Shown here: in pieces, positions 1-7,279 of the stretch
How positions within the stretch are numbered: position 1 is the first letter of the stretch
Layout of the letters: every line of letters starts with the position of its first letter
Assembly: GCA_012520135.1 (NCBI GenBank)
Contig: JAAYOX010000007.1
Coordinates: 1 to 19,549 of the forward strand
DNA from: Clostridia bacterium
GTDB lineage: Bacteria > Bacillota > DULZ01
Reading direction: 5' to 3'
DNA: 19,549 nucleotides
Position numbers and translations under genes: made by a program
The notes under the pieces: generated by a model
Databases searched by the model: none
What the model was told of the DNA's origin: nothing
Seen by the model: only the letters and a program-made list of their open reading frames with translations

Positions 1-300
1 ATTCTCAAGGAGGACATTAAAGATCCACGGGTTGGTTTTGTTACCGTTACCAGTGTAGAGGTTACTCCCGATTTTCGCTATGCTAAGGTGTTTGTCAGCA
101 TTTTTGGGGACGAAAGAGAAGTCAATGAGGCTTTGGCCGGTCTGGAGAAAGCCAGTGGTTTTATCCGCAGGGAAATTGGTCAACGGATTAAGCTTCGTTA
201 TACCCCGGAACTAACGTTTCGTTTCGATGAGTCGATCCGGCATGGGGCAAAAATAGCCCATTTACTTGCCCATATGGAAGAAAAGGAAGGAAAAGAATAA
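1..300 (+). CDS. rbfA: Ribosome-binding factor A, 3' part (5' end outside window)
   Basis: The open frame runs from base 1 to a TAA at 298-300 and encodes the last 99 residues of a protein of about 115-120. RbfA is a small KH-type protein that binds the immature 30S subunit and helps 16S rRNA 5'-end maturation. Family signatures visible are KDPRVGFVTVTSVEVTPD near the start of the fragment, then YAKVFVS, then SGFIRREIGQRIKLRYTPEL and the terminal FDESIRHGAKI. A GTG at 88 is internal and would cut through the conserved core, so it is not the start. The stop overlaps the next start by one base, and rbfA-nrnA-truB is a common Firmicute order. The identification is firm; only the N-terminus is missing. 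Confidence 0.96.
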   Translation: MLKEDIKDPRVGFVTVTSVEVTPDFRYAKVFVSIFGDEREVNEALAGLEKASGFIRREIGQRIKLRYTPELTFRFDESIRHGAKIAHLLAHMEEKEGKE

Positions 301-1262
301 TGCTGGCCAGGATCGTTGATACTTTGCAACAAGCCAAAGGAGTCTTAATTACTGCCCATGAAAGACCGGATGGTGATGCTGTCGGATCCGCCATTGCTTT
401 GGACAAGGGATTGCAATTGTTGGGAGTCAGGACAGTAGTGATGCTCAGTGATCCGGTGCCGGAGGTATACCGTTTTTTAAGAGGTTCAGACAGTATCTTA
501 TTGCCTTCTTCTTTAGGTTGGCGCCCCGATGTAATAGTAGCCTTGGATAGCACGGAATGGGAAAGAGTAGGCTCTTTTATCGAAGGATTTTTGCCGGATA
601 CTACCACCGTAAATGTGGACCACCATGCCAGTAACCGTGAGTTTGCTGATTTAAATTGGGTGGATGTGGATGCGGCGGCTACGGGAGAGATGGTGTTATC
701 CCTTTTGAAGGAGCTGCAGGTTCCGCTGGATGTGGATATGGCTTCGGCACTGTATACGGCTATAGCCACTGATACGGGGTTCTTCCAGCATGCCAATACC
801 ACACCTGAAGTGCTGAGCCGGTGTGCCTATTTGGCGGAATTGGGGGCCAATCCTCATTTTATCAGTGAACAGATTCATGAATACAGATCTTTAGCGAGCC
901 TACAAGCTTTGGGCTATGCCTTGCGTTCCCTGCAATTGTCCCCCGGTGGACACGTAGCTTGGATTGGGTTGACTTTGAAGGATATTGAACAATTACAAGT
1001 TAAGGAAGAGGAATTGGAAGGCTTGGTCAACTATCCCAAATCCATTAAAGGTGTAGAAGTGGGATTGCTGTTTCGGCAAGTTGAGGATAACAAAGTGAGA
1101 GTGGGGTTTCGCTCTCGGGGATTGGTAGATGTGAGTTCCATAGCCCAGGTCTTCGGTGGGGGCGGCCACCGGAGGGCGGCCGGTTGTAGCGTAGAGGGTA
1201 CCTGGGACGAGGTGGTTGAAGAAGTGGTCAATTTATGCTGTAACCGAGCAGGTGAATTTTAA
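300..1262 (+). CDS. nrnA: DHH-family bifunctional oligoribonuclease / pAp phosphatase NrnA
   Basis: A 320-residue DHH/DHHA1 phosphoesterase. NrnA enzymes degrade 2-5 nt RNA oligomers and convert 3'-phosphoadenosine 5'-phosphate to AMP in the cytoplasm, using Mn2+. Metal-binding motifs are visible in order: H20 with D24-G-D26 (AHERPDGDAVGSA), D83 (ALDST), D107-H108-H109 (VDHHASN) and D158 (ATDTGFF). The C-terminal DHHA1 substrate loop GGGGHRRAAG is at about 286-295. Length is normal for the family. The ATG overlaps the rbfA stop (taATG) and follows AAGGAAGG at 283-290. Its own stop overlaps the truB start the same way, so rbfA-nrnA-truB is translationally coupled. Confidence 0.95.
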   Translation: MLARIVDTLQQAKGVLITAHERPDGDAVGSAIALDKGLQLLGVRTVVMLSDPVPEVYRFLRGSDSILLPSSLGWRPDVIVALDSTEWERVGSFIEGFLPDTTTVNVDHHASNREFADLNWVDVDAAATGEMVLSLLKELQVPLDVDMASALYTAIATDTGFFQHANTTPEVLSRCAYLAELGANPHFISEQIHEYRSLASLQALGYALRSLQLSPGGHVAWIGLTLKDIEQLQVKEEELEGLVNYPKSIKGVEVGLLFRQVEDNKVRVGFRSRGLVDVSSIAQVFGGGGHRRAAGCSVEGTWDEVVEEVVNLCCNRAGEF

Positions 1263-2170
1263 TGGACGGCTTCATTAATGTCCTTAAGCCGGTGGGGATG
1301 ACCTCCCATGATGTGGTTGCTTGGTTAAGGAGACTGTTGAATTACAGGAAAATTGGACATGCCGGCACTTTAGACCCTAACGCGGCAGGGGTGCTACCTA
1401 TAGCATTGGGCAAAGGTACCCGGCTGTTGGAATATCTCCTCAACAATACTAAGCGGTACCGGTGTGAAATCATTTTAGGAATTGAGACTACTACTCAAGA
1501 TCTTGACGGAGAGATTGTGGCCCGCAAAACAGTAACCAAAGAGCAGTTGGAACAATTTCCTGCCATCCTAGGGGAGTTTAGAGGGGAGATTGAGCAGATT
1601 CCTCCTATGGTGTCGGCAGTTCGAGTGCAAGGTAAACGATTGTATGAATTGGCCCGCCAAGGAGTAAGCGTGGAAAGAACTCCCCGGCGGGTTGTTATAT
1701 CTGAATTACAACTGTTGGAAACCTGTTTTGACCGGCCACCCTATACTGCATTGTTTGATGTGGAATGTTCCAAGGGCACCTACATCCGTACTCTTTGCTA
1801 TGATGTAGGTATTCGATTAGGGTGCGGTGCCAGCTTGTCCCGGCTGCTAAGGACCAAGTCTGCCGGTTTTAGGCTCAGCGACGCCTGGACTTTGGAGAAA
1901 ATTAAAGCAAATTGGGAGGCCGGTAAGCGGGATTTTTTACATTCACTGACCGGGGTTCTCTCATTTCCTGTGGTCCTGGTGAACGAAGAACAGGAGCAGT
2001 CGGTGCGTCAGGGAAAACAGATTCCTTTAGTGGAAACTGATCACGATTTGGCGGAACCTGACGTTAAACAATTAATTCAGATCGTAGATGCAAAAGGTTT
2101 GGTTGCTATTGCTGAACTATTGTGGCTGAAACAACAGTTTTTTTTACAACCAAGGAAAGTTCTTAGATAA
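1262..2170 (+). CDS. truB: tRNA pseudouridine(55) synthase TruB
   Basis: A 302-residue TruB-type enzyme that isomerises U55 of the tRNA T-loop. The N-terminal GFINVLKPVGMTSHDVV and GHAGTLDPNAAGVLP are diagnostic. The catalytic aspartate is D38 in the TLDP motif. Further TruB signatures are PPMVSAVRVQGKRLYELAR in the middle and CSKGTYIRTLCYDVG followed by GCGASLSRLLRTKSAGF. The last ~70 residues form the C-terminal PUA-like extension seen in bacterial TruB. The ATG shares a base with the nrnA stop and is preceded by AGGTGA at 1250-1255. No unusual features. Confidence 0.96.
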   Translation: MDGFINVLKPVGMTSHDVVAWLRRLLNYRKIGHAGTLDPNAAGVLPIALGKGTRLLEYLLNNTKRYRCEIILGIETTTQDLDGEIVARKTVTKEQLEQFPAILGEFRGEIEQIPPMVSAVRVQGKRLYELARQGVSVERTPRRVVISELQLLETCFDRPPYTALFDVECSKGTYIRTLCYDVGIRLGCGASLSRLLRTKSAGFRLSDAWTLEKIKANWEAGKRDFLHSLTGVLSFPVVLVNEEQEQSVRQGKQIPLVETDHDLAEPDVKQLIQIVDAKGLVAIAELLWLKQQFFLQPRKVLR

Positions 2171-2184
2171 TGAGGTAATTGTCA

Positions 2185-3111
2185 ATGGAGATACTGCATG
2201 CTTTGCCTGATATTTCTTATAATAAACCGTCTGTAATAGCTCTCGGTAACTTTGATGGAGTACACCGGGGCCATCAGGTCCTGATTTCCCGGACTGTCCA
2301 AAAAGCCAAAAAGATCGGGGGAAAAAGTGTTGTCTTAACCTTCAATCCCCATCCCCTGACATTGATTAGACCTGAAGAATCTCCTAAACTATTGATTACT
2401 CAACAACAAAAAGAAGCGAAAATTGCGGAACTGGGTGCTGATTTGCTTTTGTTTTTACCTTTTACTCCTGAGTTTGCTGCTTTGTCACCGGATGAATTTA
2501 TTGCGATGATTCACCGGGTACTCAGACCGGCCTCTGTTGTCATTGGTTTTAACTATACCTACGGTTACCGTGGTTCCGGCAATGCTGATACCTTAAGGAA
2601 TGCCGGCAAAAAGCTGGGATTTGAGGTGGAAGTGGTTCCCCCTCAAAAAATTGGGGGAGAATTAATCTCCAGTACCAAGATCCGCCAGGCATTGGCTGAA
2701 GGAGACATCAAGGGAGCTAGGGAACTGCTTGGCTACTGGCCTATTCTGGCAGGGAAAGTGGGCCCCGGCGCCCAACGAGGTAGAGAATTAGGGTTTCCCA
2801 CTGCCAATGTGGCTATACCTGAGGAAATAATGTTACCCCGGCTGGGGGTATATGGAGCTAAATGTATTATCGAGGAAAGATCCTACCTGTCAGTGGTGAA
2901 CATAGGTATCAAGCCTACTTTTGATCAGGAAAACAAGCCGGTAGTAGAGGCGCACATCTTAGATTTCCAAGGAGATTTATACGGTCGCTTGGTTGAACTT
3001 CATTTGTTTCAGTACCTTCGTCCGGAAAAAAGATTTCCTTGTGCAGATGAATTGATGAAGCAAATTGCGCAGGATATTTTGGTAGCCCGGTCGGGCAGCA
3101 TGTATTTGTAA
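2185..3111 (+). CDS. ribF: Bifunctional riboflavin kinase / FAD synthetase RibF
   Basis: A protein of 308 residues from the chosen ATG. It phosphorylates riboflavin to FMN and adenylates FMN to FAD. The N-terminal nucleotidyltransferase domain has GNFDGVHRGH (residues 21-30), TFNPHP, GFNYTYGYRGSGN and ISSTKIRQAL. The C-terminal flavokinase domain has RGRELGFPTANV (GFPTAN at 203-208), GVYGAKC and SVVNIGIKPTF. A TTG six bases upstream (2179) is in frame. ATG 2185 is preferred because GAGG at 2172-2175 is then nine bases away instead of three. The gene follows truB by 14 bases, so it probably belongs to the same operon. Confidence 0.95.
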   Translation: MEILHALPDISYNKPSVIALGNFDGVHRGHQVLISRTVQKAKKIGGKSVVLTFNPHPLTLIRPEESPKLLITQQQKEAKIAELGADLLLFLPFTPEFAALSPDEFIAMIHRVLRPASVVIGFNYTYGYRGSGNADTLRNAGKKLGFEVEVVPPQKIGGELISSTKIRQALAEGDIKGARELLGYWPILAGKVGPGAQRGRELGFPTANVAIPEEIMLPRLGVYGAKCIIEERSYLSVVNIGIKPTFDQENKPVVEAHILDFQGDLYGRLVELHLFQYLRPEKRFPCADELMKQIAQDILVARSGSMYL

Positions 3112-3191
3112 TTATTTCCGGTAATAACCAAGCCTGATGGTCAAATATGATTAAATACCTGAACTAACCTGCTGGGAAGGAGAGGGTATTT

Positions 3192-3431
3192 ATGTTACCG
3201 GTACGGGATGATGAACATCAGGAACGGTTTGATTACAGTCATTATATTGCCAATATTTGTTTGAGTGAGCCATTTATTGCTTTAAAAAGAGAACTGGAAA
3301 GGCTATATGGTAATTCCGGAGAAGATGATATCAATTCTTCTCGACTTGCTTTTCAAGATGCTCTTTACGCTGTTATATCAGAACATGACTTGGAATTTAA
3401 AAAACCCCTGGCTATGTTCAGCAAGGGGTGA
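3192..3431 (+). CDS. Small hypothetical protein, 79 aa, first gene of a pair
   Basis: I do not recognise this protein. It has 79 residues and is acidic in the first third (RDDEHQERFDYSHY), followed by a probable amphipathic helix (PFIALKRELERLYG), an acidic linker (GEDD) and a second helix-rich stretch. No membrane segment or signal peptide is visible. A good ribosome binding site, AAGGAGAGGG at 3177-3186, and an ATG start support translation. It ends four bases before the start of a 73-residue ORF that resembles a small toxin or DUF4258 fold, and this arrangement resembles an antitoxin-toxin pair. That role is inference only. Both genes sit between ribF and rpsO, which are adjacent in B. subtilis. 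Confidence 0.72.
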   Translation: MLPVRDDEHQERFDYSHYIANICLSEPFIALKRELERLYGNSGEDDINSSRLAFQDALYAVISEHDLEFKKPLAMFSKG

Positions 3432-3435
3432 TTTG

Positions 3436-3657
3436 ATGCGGATTATCGTGACGGAACACGCCAAAAAGCGACTGAAAGATATCCGCCAGGAGAATATCAG
3501 TTTAACTGATATCATAGAAGCAGCACAGAAAATTCCCGGCTATATTCCCACAGCCACCAGATTTCGCGGTTTTTTTTCCCAGCATGGGAGGATGTTTGAT
3601 ATTGTAGCCAAAGATATTCCCACGGGAAGATTGGTTATTACCATTATCGGTAAATAA
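3436..3657 (+). CDS. Small protein, DUF4258/RelE-like in pattern, 73 aa
   Basis: A 73-residue basic protein starting MRIIVTEHAKKRLKDIR. The pattern of an early H-A-x-x-R-L, then 'ISLTDIIEAAQKIPG', then a strand-rich end (MFDIVAKDI...GRLVITIIGK) recalls DUF4258 and other small RelE-like folds. I cannot confirm the family from sequence alone. The open frame continues upstream to 3307, but that extension lies inside the previous gene. ATG 3436 follows AAGGGG (3423-3428) at normal spacing and lies four bases after the upstream stop, so the two genes are probably coupled. An in-frame TTG at 3433 is a possible alternative start. No terminator is visible before the rpsO promoter. Confidence 0.72.
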   Translation: MRIIVTEHAKKRLKDIRQENISLTDIIEAAQKIPGYIPTATRFRGFFSQHGRMFDIVAKDIPTGRLVITIIGK

Positions 3658-3670
3658 CACTGAAAACTAT

Positions 3671-3699
3671 TTGCTTCTGGACTCAGGATTATGTATAAT
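3671..3699 (+). promoter_or_regulatory. Sigma-A promoter of rpsO
   Basis: TTGCTT (3671-3676), a 17-base spacer and a perfect TATAAT (3694-3699) lie just after the small gene pair. Transcription would start near 3706 and give a leader of about 85 bases ahead of rpsO. Confidence 0.75.
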
Positions 3700-3710
3700 A
3701 CTAGTGGTTA

Positions 3711-3729
3711 TTAACCTCGGCGAGGTTAA
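3711..3729 (+). promoter_or_regulatory. Palindrome in the rpsO leader, candidate S15 autoregulatory element
   Basis: TTAACCTCG and CGAGGTTAA form a perfect 9-bp palindrome around one central base. As RNA this is an 8-bp stem with a GGC loop, or 7 bp with a CGGCG loop. It lies 5-10 bases after the expected transcription start and 60 bases before rpsO, with no T-tract after it. S15 represses its own mRNA through leader structures in several bacteria, which makes this a plausible site. The S15 link is inference. Confidence 0.5.
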
Positions 3730-3789
3730 ACGAGGCTCCGACGTTTGACTTGGCCGATGGGGATTCTATATAGTAAGGAGGTGATGACC

Positions 3790-4059
3790 ATGGCCCTGGT
3801 AAGTTCAGAAAAAAAGGTAATCATTGATGAGTTTAAGCTGCATGATGGTGATACCGGTTCTCCGGAGGTGCAAATCGCTATTCTCACTAAGCGAATTACC
3901 CAATTGACGGAGCACCTGAAAGAACACAAAAAAGACCACCATTCCAGAAGAGGTCTGCTGAAAATGGTAGGTCAGCGGCGAGGCTTATTAAATTACCTTT
4001 ATAAGACTGACATTGAGCGTTATCGGCAGGTTATCACAAAATTAGGTTTAAGAAGATAA
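3790..4059 (+). CDS. rpsO: 30S ribosomal protein S15
   Basis: 89 residues, the usual S15 length. S15 binds the 16S rRNA central-domain three-way junction and nucleates platform assembly. The sequence has the family hallmarks: FKLHDGDTGSPEVQIAILTKRI, LTEHLKEHKKDHHSRRGLLKMVGQRRGLLNYL, and the end YRQVITKLGLRR. The reading frame extends upstream to a TTG at 3745. The ATG at 3790 is chosen because it follows a full anti-16S match AAGGAGGTGA (3775-3784) and gives the standard N-terminus MALVSSEKK. The gene has its own promoter and terminator and can be expressed independently of ribF and pnp. Confidence 0.98.
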   Translation: MALVSSEKKVIIDEFKLHDGDTGSPEVQIAILTKRITQLTEHLKEHKKDHHSRRGLLKMVGQRRGLLNYLYKTDIERYRQVITKLGLRR

Positions 4060-4083
4060 GAGCGTTGATCGCTCTTTCTTTTT
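4058..4083 (+). terminator. Rho-independent terminator after rpsO
   Basis: Stem AAGAGCG (4058-4064) and CGCTCTT (4070-4076) with loop TTGAT, followed by TCTTTTTATA. The stem begins within the last bases of the rpsO stop codon. Confidence 0.85.
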
Positions 4084-4190
4084 ATATGTAGATTGAAGTA
4101 TTTTTTGCACATAATAGAGGAAATAATAGCTAATATGGAGAAACTCTATTAAGTTTGGTTAATTCTAACGTGTTAGGAGGTACAAAAGTT

Positions 4191-6371
4191 TTGAGTGCAA
4201 GCCCAGCTAGCCTTTTACAGAAGACCCTTCATTTTCAGGGCCGAGATTTAATCTTGGAAACCGGCCGCGTAGCTAAGCAGGCTAACGGGTCGGTTGTAAT
4301 TCGTTATGGTGATACAGTAGTATTGGCTACGGCAACGGCCTCGAAAGAACCTAGAGAAGGAATTGATTTTTTTCCTTTGACCGTCGATTATGAAGAACGA
4401 CTATATGCCGTAGGAAAAATCCCGGGGGGCTTTATTAAAAGGGAAGGCCGCCCCAGCGAAAAAGCCATCCTTTCAGCTCGTCTGATTGATAGGCCTATTC
4501 GGCCGCTGTTTCCTAAAGGCTTCAGAAATGATGTTCATATAGTCGCTACAGTGTTGTCCGTAGATCAGGATAATCCGCCTGATGTCACAGCTATGGTAGG
4601 TGTTTCGGCAGCTCTGGCTGTATCTGATATTCCCTTTTATGCACCTACGGCTGCCGTTTTGGTCGGTTTAATTGATGGACAATTGGTGATTAATCCTACT
4701 TTAAGTCAAATGGAAAAAAGTGATTTGCACTTGGTTGTGGCCGGTACTAAAGAAGCCATAATGATGGTGGAAGCCGGTGCCAATGAGGTACCCGAAGAAG
4801 TTGTTTTAGAGGGAATTTTGCTGGCTCATGAGAACATAAAAACCTTGGTAGAATTCATTGAAGAATTTGTGGCGGAAGCCAGGGAAGTGGGTTTGGCCAA
4901 AGAGAAAATAGAAATTGATTCACCGGTGATACCGGATCTTTTTGATCAGGATTTTCGTGCCTATGCCCGTCCCAAATTGGAAGAAGCATTGCGGGAATGC
5001 GCCCTCCAGCCCAAAAAGAAATTGGAACGGGAAGCTTTTATCGAAGCGGTTAGGCACGAGTTGGTCGACAGCTTTTTAGAGACAAAGCCTGAAGTAGAAG
5101 AAGAGTATCCCGACTGCGGGAAAATGTTCGGCAAAGTGTTGGATGAATTAGAAGAAACCTTAATGCGGCAGATGATTTTAGCTGACAACTTACGGGTGGA
5201 CGGCCGGAAGCAAGATGAAATCAGGCCTGTTACCTGTGAAGTAGGTTTATTACCCCGTACTCACGGCACCGGACTTTTCACCAGGGGTGAAACTCAGATC
5301 TTGACTGTGGCTACTCTCGGTGCTGTAAGCGATGAGCAGATCCTTGACGGTTTAGGTGTAGAAGAGTCTAAAAGGTATATGCATCACTATAATTTCCCTC
5401 CCTATAGCGTTGGCGAGGCAAGGCCTATGCGCGGGCCGGGGAGAAGAGAAGTCGGACACGGTGCTTTGGCGGAAAGGGCTTTGGAAACTGTGTTACCCAA
5501 CGAAGAAGAATTCCCCTATACAATTCGGCTGGTTTCCGAAGTGCTGGGTTCTAACGGTTCCAGCTCTATGGGAAGCGTTTGTGGCAGTACTTTAGCATTA
5601 ATGGACGCCGGGGTTCCCATCAGGCGGCCGGTGGCCGGTGTGGCCATGGGATTGATTAAAGAAGGGGATCAGGTAGCTGTTTTGACAGATATCCAAGGTA
5701 TTGAGGATGCTTTGGGAGATATGGACTTTAAAGTGGCCGGTACTGTAGAGGGAATCACTGCATTACAAATGGATATTAAAGTGGCCGGTACCACAAGGGA
5801 TATTCTCCAAAGGGCTTTGGAACAAGCTCGGAAAGGTCGGCTCCATATTTTGGACAAGATGTTAGCTGCATTACCGGCTCCCAGAACTGAGTTGTCTCCT
5901 TATGCCCCCAGAATCATCAGTACCAACATTGATCCGGATAAAATTAGAGATATCATTGGTCCTGGCGGGAAAATAATTAAAAAGATTATTGAAGAAACCG
6001 GGGCTGAAATCGATATTGAAGACGACGGCCGCATCTTTATCGCAGCTACCGACGGAAAAGCAGGGGAAAAAGCGTTATGGATCATCGAGAATATCACCCG
6101 GGAAGTGGAAGTAGGGCAGATTTATGTAGGTAAAGTAACCAGGGTAACCGATTTTGGTGCTTTTGTCGAGGTGATTCCAGGTGTGCTGGGGTTGCCCGGT
6201 AAAGAAGGTTTGGTGCATATTTCCCAATTAGCGGAAAAAAGAGTGGAAAAAGTTGAAGACATTGTCAAACTAGGGGATGAAATATTAGTTAAAGCCACCG
6301 GATTTGATCACCAAGGCAGGCTGAAGTTATCCCGTAAAGAAGCGCTAAGAGACCAAAAACAGAACCAATAA
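4191..6371 (+). CDS. pnp: Polyribonucleotide nucleotidyltransferase (PNPase)
   Basis: 726 residues from the chosen TTG. PNPase is a trimeric 3'-5' phosphorolytic exonuclease of the RNA degradosome. It has two RNase PH-like domains (about 10-230 and 305-545) separated by a helical linker. The second holds the catalytic acidic cluster around IEDALGDMDFK (D506, D510, D512). The KH domain follows, with IRDIIGPGGKII (GPGG at 590-593), then an S1 domain (about 642-712, VGQIYVGKVTRVTDFGAFVEV). The start is not ATG: AGGAGG (4175-4180) is ten bases before TTG 4191. An in-frame GTG at 4170 would overlap that ribosome binding site. I see no convincing promoter between the rpsO terminator and pnp. Confidence 0.97.
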   Translation: MSASPASLLQKTLHFQGRDLILETGRVAKQANGSVVIRYGDTVVLATATASKEPREGIDFFPLTVDYEERLYAVGKIPGGFIKREGRPSEKAILSARLIDRPIRPLFPKGFRNDVHIVATVLSVDQDNPPDVTAMVGVSAALAVSDIPFYAPTAAVLVGLIDGQLVINPTLSQMEKSDLHLVVAGTKEAIMMVEAGANEVPEEVVLEGILLAHENIKTLVEFIEEFVAEAREVGLAKEKIEIDSPVIPDLFDQDFRAYARPKLEEALRECALQPKKKLEREAFIEAVRHELVDSFLETKPEVEEEYPDCGKMFGKVLDELEETLMRQMILADNLRVDGRKQDEIRPVTCEVGLLPRTHGTGLFTRGETQILTVATLGAVSDEQILDGLGVEESKRYMHHYNFPPYSVGEARPMRGPGRREVGHGALAERALETVLPNEEEFPYTIRLVSEVLGSNGSSSMGSVCGSTLALMDAGVPIRRPVAGVAMGLIKEGDQVAVLTDIQGIEDALGDMDFKVAGTVEGITALQMDIKVAGTTRDILQRALEQARKGRLHILDKMLAALPAPRTELSPYAPRIISTNIDPDKIRDIIGPGGKIIKKIIEETGAEIDIEDDGRIFIAATDGKAGEKALWIIENITREVEVGQIYVGKVTRVTDFGAFVEVIPGVLGLPGKEGLVHISQLAEKRVEKVEDIVKLGDEILVKATGFDHQGRLKLSRKEALRDQKQNQ

Positions 6372-6402
6372 AACCGTAAACTTTTAGTTTATGGTTTTTT
6401 TT
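6372..6402 (+). terminator. Rho-independent terminator after pnp
   Basis: Stem AACCGTAAACT (6372-6382) and AGTTTATGGTT (6386-6396), 11 bp with one G-U pair, loop TTT, then an eight-T run ending at 6402. The sigma-E-like -35 box of the next gene begins at 6403. Confidence 0.88.
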
Positions 6403-6431
6403 GCATATTTGCTGCCTGAGTTTCATATATT
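6403..6431 (+). promoter_or_regulatory. Sigma-E-like promoter of ylxY
   Basis: GCATATT (6403-6409), a 14-base spacer and CATATATT (6424-6431). Compared with the B. subtilis sigma-E consensus KMATATT-N14-CATACAWT, the -35 is perfect and the -10 differs at one position. Mother-cell expression fits the sporulation-associated YlxY family. It starts directly at the end of the pnp terminator. Confidence 0.6.
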
Positions 6432-6465
6432 TTCCTGAAAAACTCTTTTTAAGGGGTGGACGGGA

Positions 6466-7191
6466 TTGAAAATCTATTTTTGGAGCTACAGGCAGCTTAT
6501 AATGGTGGGGGTATTGGTGTTGATGCTTTTTGGGGCCGGGATGGTTACCATGGATTGGCTGCAGCCACAGGTAGAGGTTACAGGTGAACAAGTGACACCC
6601 CAGCCAATCTATCAGGGAAACAAGGAAGAGCAGAAGATGGCTTTGACATTTAACGTAGATTGGGGAGAAGAATATATTCCGGGTATGCTCAATGCCTTAG
6701 ATGCCCATCAAGTGAAAGCTACCTTTTTTATTACCGGTCGGTGGGCCAAAAAATTTCCTGAATTAACCCAAGAGATTGCCAAGCGTGGCCATGAAATTGG
6801 AAACCATGGTTATTCTCATCCCCACCCTGATCAAATCAGCATGGAGAAGAATCAGCAAGAGATTTTGGCTACAGAAAAGGAAATTGAGCAATCAGCTCAG
6901 GTAAAAACCAATTTATTTGCTCCTCCGTACGGTGAGCATGGGACAAACGTGTTAAAAGCGGCTGACAGTCTGGGTTATAAGACTATATTATGGACCGTGG
7001 ATACTGTCGACTGGGATAAAGGCAGAAGCGCCGAAATGATTTACAGTAAAGTAGTGGAAAAAGCGGAAAACGGGGCTATCATATTGATGCATCCTACCGA
7101 TCGAACACTAAAGGCATTACCTTCTATGTTACAGGGATTGAAAAAAATGGGTTACCAACTGGTAACCGTATCGGAAGTACTGTCGAATTAG
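6466..7191 (+). CDS. ylxY: YlxY-like polysaccharide deacetylase-family sporulation protein
   Basis: 241 residues. An N-terminal membrane anchor (about 11-29, LIMVGVLVLMLFGAGMVTM) is followed by an extracytoplasmic NodB-homology domain. Position after pnp and before an M16 protease matches ylxY of B. subtilis. Motifs are altered: the usual TFDD is TFNVDWGEE with Asn63 in place of the catalytic-base Asp; the HxxxH zinc motif is kept (H114, H118 in NHGYSH); the usual arginine before PPYG is Ala152 (FAPPYG); DTVDW (179-183) and the late MHP with H209 are present. Zinc binding may persist while classical deacetylase chemistry is doubtful. Start is TTG after AAGGGGTGG (6451-6459). Confidence 0.88.
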   Translation: MKIYFWSYRQLIMVGVLVLMLFGAGMVTMDWLQPQVEVTGEQVTPQPIYQGNKEEQKMALTFNVDWGEEYIPGMLNALDAHQVKATFFITGRWAKKFPELTQEIAKRGHEIGNHGYSHPHPDQISMEKNQQEILATEKEIEQSAQVKTNLFAPPYGEHGTNVLKAADSLGYKTILWTVDTVDWDKGRSAEMIYSKVVEKAENGAIILMHPTDRTLKALPSMLQGLKKMGYQLVTVSEVLSN

Positions 7192-7204
7192 ATTTCTATA
7201 AAAA

Positions 7205-7232
7205 TAATATTCAGGCTCTCATGCCATACTAA
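7205..7232 (+). promoter_or_regulatory. Possible sigma-E-like promoter of the carboxypeptidase gene
   Basis: TAATATT (7205-7211), a 13-base spacer and CATACTAA (7225-7232). The -35 matches KMATATT perfectly and six of eight -10 positions match CATACAWT. The spacer is one base shorter than optimal. Weaker than the two other sigma-E-like sites in the window. Confidence 0.42.
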
Positions 7233-7279
7233 GGCTATCATTTAACCACAAAGTCAAAGACAAGAAGGAAAGAGCAAAA

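Noticed and set aside
188..802. 204-codon open frame on the minus strand
   Set aside because: It is antisense to rbfA and nrnA, both of which have clear conserved motifs; the minus-strand product has no recognisable pattern.
4087..4190. Possible promoter for pnp (TTGAAG or TTTGCA with AT-rich -10 candidates)
   Set aside because: No pairing of -35 and -10 boxes has acceptable spacing and match; read-through from rpsO may supply transcription.
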